A stretch of 64,000 nucleotides of DNA, from assembly GCA_037367405.1 (NCBI GenBank), contig JAZKJV010009784.1:1116001-1180000 (forward strand). The letters run 5' to 3'. The notes below the pieces were generated by a model. It was not told the origin of the DNA and ran no database searches. It saw only the letters and a program-made list of their open reading frames with translations. Positions within the stretch are counted from its first letter, which is position 1, and each line of letters starts with the position of its first letter. This document shows positions 23,411 to 35,306 of this stretch, piece after piece. Origin of the DNA: Ottelia alismoides (Eukaryota > Streptophyta > Magnoliopsida > Alismatales > Hydrocharitaceae). Made by a program: the position numbers and the translations under genes.

Positions 23411-26400
23411 CCCCTTATACTTAGACTATGCTCGTCCTCGAGCATAAAGAAAATGAATAAATTGGATTAACCCCCTTCTGCAGGTGAGTACAAGATCCAA
23501 TCTGTTCAAGTCCACTCAATTTTAGAGGTCCAAAATTCTAGAATTCAACCCATCCTTAGTCAAGAGGCACCCAATTCCTCTAATTTTCCAGACTCTCTCA
23601 AATGTACATATACACTAAGGATATGACATTTAGTGTTGATTGCGATTCCGAGAGTAGAGTCAAACGTCACCCAAAGTCTTGGTCCAAGAAATTATTATAA
23701 GGACCCAATCCTCAACACTAGGGAATAAATCAAATCTTGCATCCAGTCCACGTCTCTTTAGTTGTCAGACTTAGAAAATGTAGATGGGATGCCAGTAATG
23801 GAGGGCATGGGATTGTGTCATTTCTTCTCTACCTCTCATTGGAATAAGGATTCTCTCTAGTGCCCTTTTTACGCAACACATTTTTTTTTGGTGTTGATCA
23901 GTGCGTCCGTCAAGAGAAGTTGGAGTCGTCTGCACTTGTTTTCCTGGGAATACACCGGGGTGTCTCTTTTTTGAGTACCTATCGTACCTTCAACACCCAG
24001 ACTTGTAGCATTTACGATGTAGAGCCCTTTTTTGGTGCAATCCCAACTCCTGCTCCTAATAGCGGTGGTCCAAGTGGACACATTGAAATGGTTGTGAGCG
24101 CTCGCCTTTGGTGGAAGTTCTTTTGATATTTGACTTTGTGGAATGAGAGATTTTCTTTGACATTTCATTGATTTATAGTATTTTTGGCTAGCTCCTCTGC
24201 TTTTACCAAGAGTTGGCACACACTGATCAACATTTTTATTTATTTCATACCCTGGCACTTAGGTTAATGTTAAGAGATCAGTATAAGAACCAAGTTCTCA
24301 TACTGGCTAAAATTGCTGACACTCAGGTTTTATGAAGCCTTCAAAGATTTTATCCCATCCTCGTGCATCATTAGATCATGTCCAGACTCAAATCCCTCAT
24401 CCCAATCCCTCAGGTGAAAAGTCAACTCATCTCATCGAAACCGCAGTCCTGCATGTGATGTGCTGATCATATTCTTAATGGTCTGAGACTAAGAATGAAA
24501 TATAGCATGCAAATCTAGAAATTTAGGTGAATGTGGATAATTAAGTCTAGGACCCTGATGGCTAAGGTTGGTTAACCTAAAATCTCAAGACCTCATAAAT
24601 CAAGCTTCCTTGATCTTTTCAGATCCTGGGTGGAAGTGTGAAAGTAGAGAATTAATCCAACTCCTTCATTCAAAAACACTTTTTTATCTTTTTTTTTGAA
24701 GCTTCAAGTGATATTAGGCCTGCCTAATTTCAATTAAGTAGATGCATCTGCATTCATCCAATATGGATGTAAGTACAGGCCAGAGCTTGTTGCTTGAGGA
24801 CGAGGCCTTACGCGATGTCCTCTAAACCATCCAATCGGCTAAGGGCGAACCCTCACTGAACGTGGCTACTTAATTGGGCTTAGTAGTCACTAATGACTCC
24901 TGAAGCATTTTTAGATTTTTCTCATTTTTATGGATTTTTATTTAAAGGTTAAAACAATTGTTAGACTCAACTTTCCTTGAAAAGAGATTTCAATATCATG
25001 TCACACAAATAAAAATTTTCAAAAGATTTTTCAAAACAAGTAAAACTCATTTTTCAAATCATTTTCAAAAATATTTTTATAAAAATAGTGTAAGATAATA
25101 TAGAAAAAGCCGTGAAAATAATTGAGTCCACTTAGTTCAAAGAATTTTACTTTAGCAAAAAGTTTTAAAATTTTCAAATTTTTCAGATTATAGCTAAAGT
25201 AAGTATACTATATATACAGTATACCCCCCTATACTTAAAGTTTGCTATGTCCTAATAGCACTAGATGATACAAGTCCATAGGTCCATTTAAATATAGAGA
25301 AATATACGGGAGCTTAGAGGGGATCCTCCTATACTTAGGTTAGAAATAACCTAAGTATAAAGTCAAGGAAAGATGAGTGGAGAAATCACAGGGACTCGGG
25401 TCCCCCCTATACTTAGGTTGAGAGTAGCCTAAGTATAAATATGGATATTTGATGATGGGAGAGACCGAGGTGAACAAAGAAGATGGATGGATATACACAT
25501 GAGTGGATGAATCTGTGGAGATGAATGGAGTGTTTATGGATCTGGGGAGTGTAACGAAGCAAACATGGCTCAATCAAGCATGCAACACCCTTCCATTTCT
25601 CCAACTCACACATGAAATCAACCGATGTTGGTTTATTATCTTGTCGGTTTTATTGGTGATTAAAACATTATATTTTACGCAGAAAAAAGTGTCCAGTAAA
25701 AATCAATGCGTAAACGAGGGTGTTGCTCTCCCAAAACAAAATTTTACTCCATTTTAGGTCGACTTGCAATTAACAGTCTCAATTATTATCTAAGGTTGTC
25801 ACTGAATTAAGGTGAGCGCAAAATCAAGCAATCATCGTTTACCGTTCATTCCCATTTTCCATTAACCTAGGTGATCAAGCTAGGAGGGAAATCGATAAAA
25901 ACCATGTATTTGATAAAAACCTTGATCTAAGCCAAGCGAGAAATCATGCAGTGACTAGACGAAGAAATATATAAACAAAAACTGTCTTGAAAACCAAAAC
26001 AATATGTATGCAAGTCGATCAAAAACCTGCACTTAACATGCTTCTATTAGCGGTGAAGAATTTCTTTTAAATTTGGCTAAGAGAGGCGATGCTACGTGCG
26101 TCTTTATTTATAGTGTGTCCTACCTACGAACAAGCACATAAAAATATGAATGAGAAAATAAGCTCAAGAGCCGCGTTCCTGGTCCTAGGTCGACACTCAA
26201 GTGGGGATGATCCCCACACAACCACATTCGTTCGATTACACTCGCGAGTCTTAGATCGAAAACCGTTGTAAAAAATGATTATTACAAAATGACATGATAT
26301 GCAAAATGACATTTTTTCTGGACGTGCTCCAAGCGTGCTTCTACGGCTCCTCACATCGGGTAGCTCCTGCTCCTCGCCTCCTTAAATAATCAACGGCCCT

Positions 26401-26534
26401 GCCACAAAAGCAACGGTTAGATATCAATCGAAAAGAAAACTTTTATAATGCAAAATAGATGAACATAGTGACCTATTTAAAAGAAACACTTAATTAAATA
26501 AACAAAATCCCAATAATACAAGAAATGAGCCATG
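23411..26534 (-). other. Interior of D unit 2, non-coding
   Basis: Same order as unit 1: polypurine tract (23411-23426), 3' UTR to about 24960, TTTTCAAA-rich zone to about 25190, hairpin array at 25216-25438 and leader to the PBS. The array here is more complete than in unit 1: a lead motif at about 25224, a hairpin at 25326-25360, and a hairpin at 25402-25438 with both arms intact. The leader word GAGGGTGTTGCTCTCCCAAA is at 25716-25735. No coding sequence is seen. Confidence 0.8.
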
Positions 26535-26552
26535 TCCCCGGCAACGGCGCCA
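26535..26552 (-). other. Primer-binding site of D unit 2 (tRNA-Asp)
   Basis: The plus strand TCCCCGGCAACGGCGCCA is a perfect 18-base match to the 3' end of plant tRNA-Asp(GTC) including CCA. It stands two bases from LTR3, the same spacing as in all other elements here. Confidence 0.92.
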
Positions 26553-26554
26553 TT

Positions 26555-28920
26555 AGATAAAACCACAAATTTGTCCCTTTAATAACATTGAATTAACACT
26601 TAAAAACGTTGTAGTCGGGCCGAACTAGGTTCATAAAAAACCATATAACTTCGATATCTCTAGGAAATCAGATGGTCTTATTTATTTTACTTGGTAAGAA
26701 ACCAAGGTCGAACTCAGGGACGATCGGTGGGGCATCCTTATAATTTACCCAGATGGCACGTACTATGCACGTGCTCTCTAAGATCAGGACAATCGGAGGC
26801 TCGGAGAAGTCTCGGGCTGCTTCGACTAGGCTCGGATGGTAGGCTCAGGTTCGATGCAGGTTCGGGTCGATGCGAAGCTCCGGTGAGGCTTTGTGTAGGC
26901 TCGGAGGTCAGTCTCAGGCTCGATGCAGGCTTGGAAACTCCACACCCAAAGGTTTGGTCGTTGAGGCTCGGAGTACATCTGGCATTGACACGTGGCTGGT
27001 CGATATCCGTCAGATCTCAAATATCTGATGGTACACGAAAGCTCTGCTGGTAGGCAACGTGGCTGCATCCCGCATCGTTGGATGAGCTCCGAGGAGGGGC
27101 ATCCAACGGTGCCTATACCATCTTCCTCGGCCGTAGCTGGCGGCGGGATCAAAGATCCGGCGAAGGAGCTCCAGCTCTGCCACTTGCCTTTGACGTCAAT
27201 GAAGCTTCTCGGATGGTCTCGACTAGTTGGCGATGGAGCTCAGAATTTGGTCGAGCTGCGGCTATATGTGGCGGAAACCCTTATCGCTCCAGTAGCAAAG
27301 ATGGCTCTCGCCAAGACCACTCAGGTGAGTCCTTCGATCATTCGATTATGTAGAGTACCTGCAATGTCCGTGCCATACCCGAAGTGTAGGGACGTGAAAG
27401 TGAATGGAGTGGGGAGCTATGTGAGCGGAGAAGGAGGTATCTAGGAGCTCCTCCGTCGTGGGGGCGGAGGAGATGGGTCGGATGTGATAGAGGTTATGGA
27501 GGAAAGAGAAAGTGAACAGAAGGGAACGCGTGCAAGGTGGGTGTGAGGCAAAGCTCGAGGAGCTATCAGTGGATTGTGGAAAAGGGTATAGCGGTCTAAG
27601 AAATTAAGCAAAAAGTAAAGAAAAATACAACTGAGATTGGAGAGGACTTACCTGATCGGAGATGGAAGGTACGGCTTGGACTTGGGGTTGAGAAGATCCC
27701 CGGGTCTTTGTTGTACCCCGTTAGCCACTCGGGTCAGCTCAAGCGGGCTAGACGCACCGCAACATCTGCCATGATCGATGGTGGGTCAACACCGGGGAAG
27801 ATGGTCGTCATCGCTCAATCCTCCACCTCCCCCTATCATAGGGAGATGGAGGAGGGATGGGCCTTCCCCTGCATAAAGGTGGAAGAGGGTAATCGGAGGA
27901 GGCGACGGTGTATTTAAAGTGTGAAAGTGGCAGTTATGGTGGGTGGAGTCATGGATTGCGAGGGGAATATGGGGCGACTGGAGGAGGATCGTGGATGGTG
28001 GACGTGCCCACGAGGAAGAGGGACGATAGGGGAAAGTCGTGGGGAGATCGGTGAGCGGAGATGGTGAATGAAGACGTGGAGGAAATAAGAAGGGGGAGGT
28101 ATTTGCGCGAGATTGAGAACGTGGGAGAGAGGGGCTGCACGAGGTTGAAGATGAAGTATTGGCCATTGGATCTTGCGATCCAACGGCTGACAGATGGGCA
28201 CCAACAAGGGGTTGATATTAGATCTAAGGTGTTGGATCGGAGGGTCGTGGATGTGCCACGTGTCGAGCTGGAGGTGAAGCACTAGCGGGCGGTTGTGACG
28301 AGAAGTGATTGCCCATCGAAGGGCTGAGAGTCGATGCGGAGATAGCAGCTGAGATGGAAGGTCGAGGGTGCGATCAAACGGTGTACAAGCTGCCACGTGG
28401 CACAAGGAGGGAGAGGCGGCAACGGGCGGTGGTGATGAAGCCTGGGGATGATCAGACGGTGAGGAGAAAAGGCATGCATGGAGATCGCAGAACCGTTGGA
28501 TCAAAGAAGAGATCCAACGGCTAGGTACACGGGCGGACATGTCAAAGGGCAACGAGCCACGTGGCTCAACCAGAAAGGGACGTGTGGCCCAATCAGACTA
28601 TTCCGAGAGTAAATGTGAAATATGAGGGGTCAAATGGCCAAATTTGAGAAACTTCAAAACATGAAAGTTGTAGATCTTGATGATATCTACAAGTTTTTGT
28701 TGACCAAAAATGGAGATGAGGTCATATGAAGGTACCAAATATTCTTGAGGTTATTTTTAAGGTTAAAAATACCACAAATTTTACTTTTGCCCATTTTTTT
28801 GTGATTTTAAATTTATTCAAGACTCTAATAATTACAGGACTTTATCTGGTTTTTATTGACATAAATTTAAGTGAGGGGGTTAAAAATGGAGAATTATGAT
28901 GATGAAATCGGGTTTCATCA
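26555..28920 (-). mobile_element. D LTR3 (outer 5' LTR), internally deleted
   Basis: 2366 bp. It starts AGATAAAACC (first base changed from T) and ends TTTCATCA. Compared with LTR2 it lacks about 640 bp: the sequence jumps at 26720 from the match of 20573 to the match of about 21222. The GC-rich core, the ATCCAACGG hairpins (28493-28520) and most CACGTG cores are kept. Frames at 26992-27444, 27786-28166 and 27914-28552 correspond to those in LTR1 and are not considered genes. Confidence 0.9.
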
Positions 28921-28925
28921 CTGGC

Positions 28926-31543
28926 CCTCCTCAGATGGAGGGCTATGAAGAGGAACCTGTGCCTGTGAAAGAATGGAGTCCATACCAAGATCATCATGCA
29001 ACACATATGGACTATGAGAAGATGAAGAAACCTTTCCTTTATTCAAATTTTTGGATTTTTTCTTGTTACCACAGTCTTGAGATACAAAATGTGGCAACAT
29101 AACAGATGGAAGTACAATTGAAATAGAAATGGTAGCATCAGTACCACTGCTTGCATCTAGAGTCACGACGGCCGCAGTACCGTCAACTAGATCTCTATAC
29201 TTGGTGGCATCAACACCACCATCATCAACATCATTAGCGGCATCAGGACCACTACTCTCCTCACCTAGCGCTCTTGGTTCCTCGTGTGGTCTCTCAGATG
29301 AGGCGCCACCGACTGGCATCCTATCGCTCCTAGTTATCACGAAATCAGCATCAAACAGAGAAGAATACATGTAATGCAAAGAGTCACTAGGAGTGGTATC
29401 CTCTGTTGACTGTACCTGCTCAGATTTTCTCTTCACACTGTTCGGGTTGGGTTCGATCTGAGCTGGTATGGCGGCCTTTCCCTTGATGATATCCCTCATC
29501 TCCTGCTTGAACTCATCCATTTCTCGTCGAAAGGATGCTTGTTGTTCGGAGAGCGAGCGGGCGAGGTCGTCAAGATCTGGGTTCTTGAAGGCAGGTGCTG
29601 AGGACCGGAATTGTTCCCATGTTGGGAATGAGGTTGTTGTTGCTGTGAATAGTGGGGGGGAGGTTGGGAGTATGACTGGTAAGGCTGTTGACACTGACTC
29701 CACTGTTGTCCCTGATAAGAGGGACGAGGACCCTGTTGGTACTGCTGGTGGGAGTGATAGGGTTGTTGTTGCTACGGCTAATTGTTCTGGGTGTCTTGAG
29801 TGGGAGGTTGGTGTTGGGATGAGGTGTCTCCGTCGGTCCAATGGAATCCCGAGTGATCGTGACGAATCCTGACCTGTTGTGGATACCAGTCATACCATAT
29901 CCCATTGAATTGCATTAATGGCTCCTGCTCAAAGGGTGGCGGAGGAAGAACTGCCAGTGGCTGATCCGGCTGGTAGACCACCATCTAAGTATCTTGAGAT
30001 AGTGGTGGCGATGAGTAGTACTGTAGCTGCTGGACCAGCTCTGCGTGGATATGGTGAACCTGGCGGTGTATGGCAGAGGGCAAGATGGAGCTGCTACTGC
30101 TGGAATCAACACGTGTCCTGGGGGGTTGCTGTGCGGACGTCTGTGCTTCTTGAATACACAAGATCTAGGTCTTCAGGTCACTCATGGTCTTTGTTAATTG
30201 ATCCATCTGTGCAAGCCCTTGGCTCTGTTTCTTCTCAAGGATATCAATGCCGTCCAACTTCTCGTTGATGATCCCCATGTCGGCTACGGCGGATTTAGCC
30301 TGAGCTTCTACTGCTGACGTATTGGGGGAACCAACATCGATACGTGTAATTCTCTGATATGAACCTACCCCTTGGGGGCCCTTTGACTGTGTGTAGAGTC
30401 GGGCTTGGGACATCACTGTCGAGTTTTCTTCCATCTCCTCATAGATGGCCCGGACCTAGTCTTCACCCTTGGAGAAATATGACCCACCACAAGAGGCATT
30501 CACAATCCCCTGCAGTTCTGGTGTCATCCCACAAAAGAAACTCTGAACAAGGTTGGGCTTTCATATATCATGATGTGGACACCGGTTAATGAGCTCTTTA
30601 AATAGATCCCAAGCCTCATGAAACTGCTCTTCAAGATCATAGTGAAGTTGTTGATCATAGCTCGTGTTGCATTGGTCCAGCCGAGTGGATAGTACTTGTT
30701 CAAGTACTCGATTTGGAGCTGCTCCCAAGATGTGACATACCTTCCTAGATGCTTTACCAAATAGGCTCCTCTGTCAACCAATGAAAAAGGGAATGCAATT
30801 ATCTTTATTGTGTCCCAGTCCACCCGTCTATCGTAGACAGTGCTGCAAATCATCTCAAACTCCTAGAGATGGAGATGAGGTTCCTAGGTCGCCATCCCAT
30901 GAAACTTGGGCAACAACTGGATAGTTTGCGGGCAAAGCTCAAAGTTCCCAACAATGGGAGGAAGCTGGATCGATCGGTGTGTGAAAGTTGCACCAGGGTT
31001 GTGCAACTATCTCATGGTCCTTGGTGGTTGGTCCATCTGTTGTTGGTCTCCTCCTGCTCCACCTCCTGCTTCAGGTCCTGCTTCGGGTATCTCTCCACCG
31101 CCCTCAGATCTGTCTTCTCTATATGCTCACATCTACGCCAACTCACTCATGATATCACCCATGAAGGCTCCCTGATCTCTGATCTGTCTCTGCATAGTTT
31201 CCGAGGAAGCTAGCAATGAATTGTTGATGGCAGTCTAATCATACGCATACGAAGGTTGTCCCTGCTCATCTGGGCGTACGTCACTGCTGGCCATATCTTG
31301 GGTCTCTGCAAAGGCAAAGGTAGCCATCTCAGGTGCCGTCAAATGTCCATAAATCTCTGTTGCACTATACTCTGACACCACATGATTGATAGAAGAAGAA
31401 GGGTGATCGAGGGGGAACAGGGTGGACGTGAACTCAGGCTCGGAGAGTGGGTCTAAACTCCCCGAAGCTGACCTAGATGAATAGGGAGGAGTGCTCGATA
31501 GCGGTGCCAACATATGTGGCCTAAGGGATCTCCTTCCCACCAA
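28926..31543 (-). pseudogene. gag region of element B
   Basis: Read on the minus strand from about 31543, several frames are needed. An N-terminal block (31543-31235) is Ser/Pro-rich. The capsid-like domain follows (about 31030-30530) with SIQLPPIVGNFELCPQ, LLPKFHG, IIAFPFSLVDRGAYLV and SWEQLQIEYLNKYYPL, matching the Retrotrans_gag family pattern. After a frameshift near 30540 the GMTPELQGIVNASCGGSYF segment leads to a second block (30434-30165). A Gln/Pro-rich tract (29870-29570) and a charged block with LSEQQASFRREMDEFKQEM complete it up to the D insertion at 28920. Several stops and at least two frameshifts make it dead. Gag forms the particle shell. I see no clear CCHC knuckle. Confidence 0.85.
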
Positions 31544-32675
31544 GACCAGTAGTCAACCAGAATTTCGGGCATGGCTCTAGTCTAGTGTGCGGTTCACTCT
31601 CTCGCTGCAGATAAATTAACCAATGAGGGGATTACTCTCCCCAAGACAAAGATTTTGGGTGAGGTGGGTTTTAAGGTCAAGTTTGCATTAGTAGTCCCAA
31701 ATTTATTTGGTTATCTCCTTTTTAGGTAATTTTCTGATAAAGACAACGCCTAACAAATTTTCCGATTTCCTTGGTTATTTTCAGTCCAATAAAGTGAGGG
31801 GAGGAAGTCGGAAAAGCTGATGCACAATCAAACACAATGATGCATGCAAAGTTAGAAATACGTACCTTGCTCTAGCTCTACGTGCAGAGTGATCCGCGCA
31901 TAAATTTAAAAATAGAAAATAAACTACCAATATGATGCACGAGGAAACTGTCCCTAGCTGAGCAATTTCTATTAGTCGTGAAGCATAAGTAGCTATGACT
32001 AGGAAGTGAGACCAGAGTCTAGTCATGGGATCCAATCGGTGTCCACCACAATGGATCATGCAAGCGTTGTATACAACCTCTTCCGGTACGTTGTCTCTAA
32101 TCTCAGTCAAATAGATTTTTCAATAAATTATTAGCTATGTCCAATTATGATCTATAGGTGCAGGCAAGATATTATGTGTTGGGCCTTAGCTAATTATGTC
32201 ACAATCAACAAAAACTTCTAAATCTAGGGGCCAAATCCGCGTGAATCAAGCAGATAGTAAATTCGACAAAACCATGAAAAACCATGAAAAACCAATGAGA
32301 CCCCCAAGGGAACAATCCCTAGGGCAATGAACCTCGTGAAATGTTGAAGTGTCCAAGTCTAAACTATTACAAATAATGGAGTCACTCTCTCACTTCAAAT
32401 TACACAAGTATTTGCAATGAAAGAAATAGAGTAATCTACAAAACTCTCTAAGTGTTCTTGGTGCAAAGGTCACAAGCCGAAGCCAACTTCACGTGGGTGC
32501 GTAAGCACCTTGAGTAGAGTGCCTCCCTTGATCTGCAATACCTCGCACAAGTTGACAAAGAGAGGAGGTTAGATAGCTCAACAAAATATATCAATAAATG
32601 ATAAAATGAATGATACAAAAATGTAGACAACCAATCACAATCATTCACAAATAAATCCAATCCATACGTTGTTGT
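31544..32675 (-). other. 5' leader of element B, non-coding
   Basis: Between PBS and gag on the minus strand. It contains a variant of the leader word shared with A1 and D (GAGGGGATTACTCTCCCCAA at 31625-31644) and an inverted pair CTATTAGTCGTGAAG / CTATGACTAGG near 31968-32004. Frames 31781-32110 and 32448-32792 look random. Confidence 0.7.
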
Positions 32676-32693
32676 TCCCCGGCAATGATGCCA
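32676..32693 (-). other. Primer-binding site of element B (tRNA-Asp)
   Basis: The plus strand TCCCCGGCAATGATGCCA matches the tRNA-Asp 3' end at 16 of 18 bases and stands two bases from the LTR start TGATAATCAGG. Confidence 0.85.
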
Positions 32694-32695
32694 TT

Positions 32696-35306
32696 TGATA
32701 ATCAGGATCTTGCGAGGGTCAAAATATGTCTCACACAAGGTGGAGATAAAGTCGTTGTGGCGACCACTCACTAAATCCCAATTAGTCAACAATTAACTCA
32801 CAAATAATATCAAGCAATGGAAATCAAAGTGTGGAGTTAAATTTTATTATAACTCTATATAAAAGATGTGTATAGAAGCAAGTATGTAGAGGTTGAACAC
32901 AAGGAACAAGCAGGAAAGATCGGGCAAAATCAATGCACAAGGATGAATGTGATGTATTTGTCTATATGAATGCTATGTTTGTGGTTTTTTAATTATATAT
33001 TTTTTAATTTTTGATTTTATATTTTTATATTTGAATTTTTTATTTACTGATTTTGTATTTTCTTTTTATATTTTGTATTTTTGTATTTTCTTTTTATTTT
33101 AATAAGGATATAAGACTATATAAGATGTATATATACAATATATCTAAGAGAGAGATAAGAGTATGTATAAATACTCAAAATACAGAAAATAAAGTGTTTT
33201 TGTGCTTTTTATCTTTTTCTAATGTTTTTGTGATTTTTCTAAAATTTTTTCTTTTTTGGTATTTTTAGAGTCAAAAAAGCTGAAAACATTGAACAAAATT
33301 AATGGTTGAAATTAAAATGGAGATGAAAAATATCAAACAGTGTCAAAAATTCTCTAATTTAATTTTAAACTATAGGTAATACAATAAGGAAAATTCAAAG
33401 ACATAAATTAGTTTTTTATGATTTTTTAGGAATTTTTAAGATTTTTATGAAGATTTTAAGGGTTTTCTAATTTGTAGGAGTTTTCTTTTCTATTTTTTAG
33501 TGATTTTTGGTCTGAAGTTAAAACACACAAAAAAACAAAATATGATTTTTTTGGAAATTTTCAACAAGTTTTTCTAATTTTTATATATTTTCTAATGCAA
33601 ACGGTAAAGAAAATCCATGTTTTTGAATTTTTACAAATACAATAATGCAACAAAAATATAAAATAAAAATATGGTGTGAAAGCACAATGCAACAAAAACT
33701 TATGCCTATTTTTTGGTGATTTTAAAAATTTTATAGACACATGAAATAAATAGAGACAACAAAGAGAAACTACATTACCAGCAAGGGGTATTTGTAAATA
33801 TGCAACAGTCCATATGCCACAGTGCAAATTTCCCACAATTTTATAACATAAAGAAAATATTTCTGGACTAAATATAAATGGCTAAGGCTGCAAGGGTATA
33901 TTTGCAAAAAGCCCAGCCAACGTGCGTTGACACGCACGCCTAGCAGGGACTTAAACACAATATTCCAAAAATTCGGGGGCTCAGTTGCAAATAATCCTAA
34001 AAAATGTAACAGCGATAAAAAGTAAATGGACTAAATGGAAATATGTGAAGCTACAGGGGGTCCCCTACAAAACACCCCGCACCTCACGTGCATACATGAA
34101 TTGACATGACCGAGGACCTTATCATAATATAGCAAAGTTTGGGGCTTAGATGTAAATATTACAAAATCTTTAAAGCTACAGATGAAAGCTTGAGGTTCAA
34201 ATTTTAAATACAAAAGTGGTAAGGGTACAATGCAAAATTACCCCTGCCTGAGCGCATCCAACGGCTGGCGTCCTTCACTTGAACACGTGGCGCGCTCGCA
34301 ATGGCCGATGCCCCTTCGCGGATGAGTAGCTGCGATTAGATCAATGGGAGAGGATCAACGGCTAAGGAAGAGGGAGATCTGATAGCAGCTGTGCGCCTGG
34401 AACGCCGACATTCATCCAACGATAATAGAGGCAGGAGGACGAACCAGGAAGAAGGTTCGGTTCGGCGAACTTCTCCGGGTAGAACCTCTGTCCTCTGTCG
34501 CTCTTGAAGCTTCCATAAGGGTTGTGGTGCTCCCTGGAGATATTCTCTGTTGACTGGTGGCTTCAAATGGTGGCGGCGGCCACCGGATCATGTTGACGGA
34601 GGTGGAGGGAAGCACCCGCAAGCACCTCCAATGAGCTCCCAAAATTGCCCCAGGCGCGCGATATGCTCCGAGACCTGCACAAAAAGGTTAAGAGGGTCAC
34701 GAGCAAACTGCCGCGACCCTCCAGAAGGGGGTATGAAGGCATAGAACGTCGATGTGGAGCCTTGCCCGAGCGAGCTCTGATGAGGGTGGCTATTGGGTGA
34801 TCGATCGGATGAGACGCGAAAAGAATGATGGGGATCGATTCCTAAGACTAAGGCGAACCTAAAATGCAAAAATAAGTAGATAAAATCGAGCCTCGAAAGA
34901 GGTGATCACCTGAGGAAGAACCTCGACGGCTAGGCTCTTCGGAGGTGGTTGGAGACCGCCAATCGACCCGTCAAAGACCTCGCGCAACGGCTGGATCTGA
35001 TGACGTCACCACCGGCTAGTCACTGCGCAAGATGAAGGTGGAAGAACTGGTCAAAATGGGGTTCAAACCTTGAATCGAAAATCGGAGGTCCATATATGAA
35101 GGGTTGAAGAAATGGCTATGGTGCTCCAAAGATCGAGGGAGATCGATCAAATTGATGGTCCGAAGATCGGTGTTTCGCATGGGCATGTATGCCCAATAAA
35201 CGAGGAACAAAAGTCAAGAATACTTTAAGATGAGAAGGTGCAAGGTTGATCCTTGAAAAAATCGTGAAATAGGGTCAAAACCCACGGTCTGACAATGTCA
35301 GGCCTC
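32696..35306 (-). mobile_element. 5' LTR of element B, first part
   Basis: Begins TGATAATCAGG beside the PBS and ends at the A1 insertion. It resumes at 45732. Its last 638 bases match 3109-3740 in the 3' LTR. It is AT-rich at 32900-34000 (long T and A runs). Further on lie CACGTG at about 34085 and 34284 and ATCCAACGG-type words near 34257 and 34415. Frames such as 34336-34566 and 34588-34869 are not recognisable. Confidence 0.85.
35302..35306. repeat. Target-site duplication GCCTC of element A1
   Basis: GCCTC at 35302-35306 is repeated at 45727-45731. Removing A1 and one copy gives continuous LTR sequence matching the uninterrupted B 3' LTR around 3738-3745. Confidence 0.93.

Larger units (their letters stand above)
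14268..28920 (-). mobile_element. D array: three LTRs and two interiors in tandem
   Basis: 14.65 kb on the minus strand. The order on the plus strand is LTR1 14268-17275, interior 17276-20407, LTR2 20408-23410, interior 23411-26554, LTR3 26555-28920. Each interior has a PBS next to the LTR on its right and a polypurine tract next to the LTR on its left, so LTR2 serves as the 3' LTR of one unit and the 5' LTR of the other. Only one target duplication is found, at the outer ends. Such a structure is expected from unequal recombination between LTRs, or from insertion of an already tandem DNA form. No unit encodes any protein I can recognise. Confidence 0.9.
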
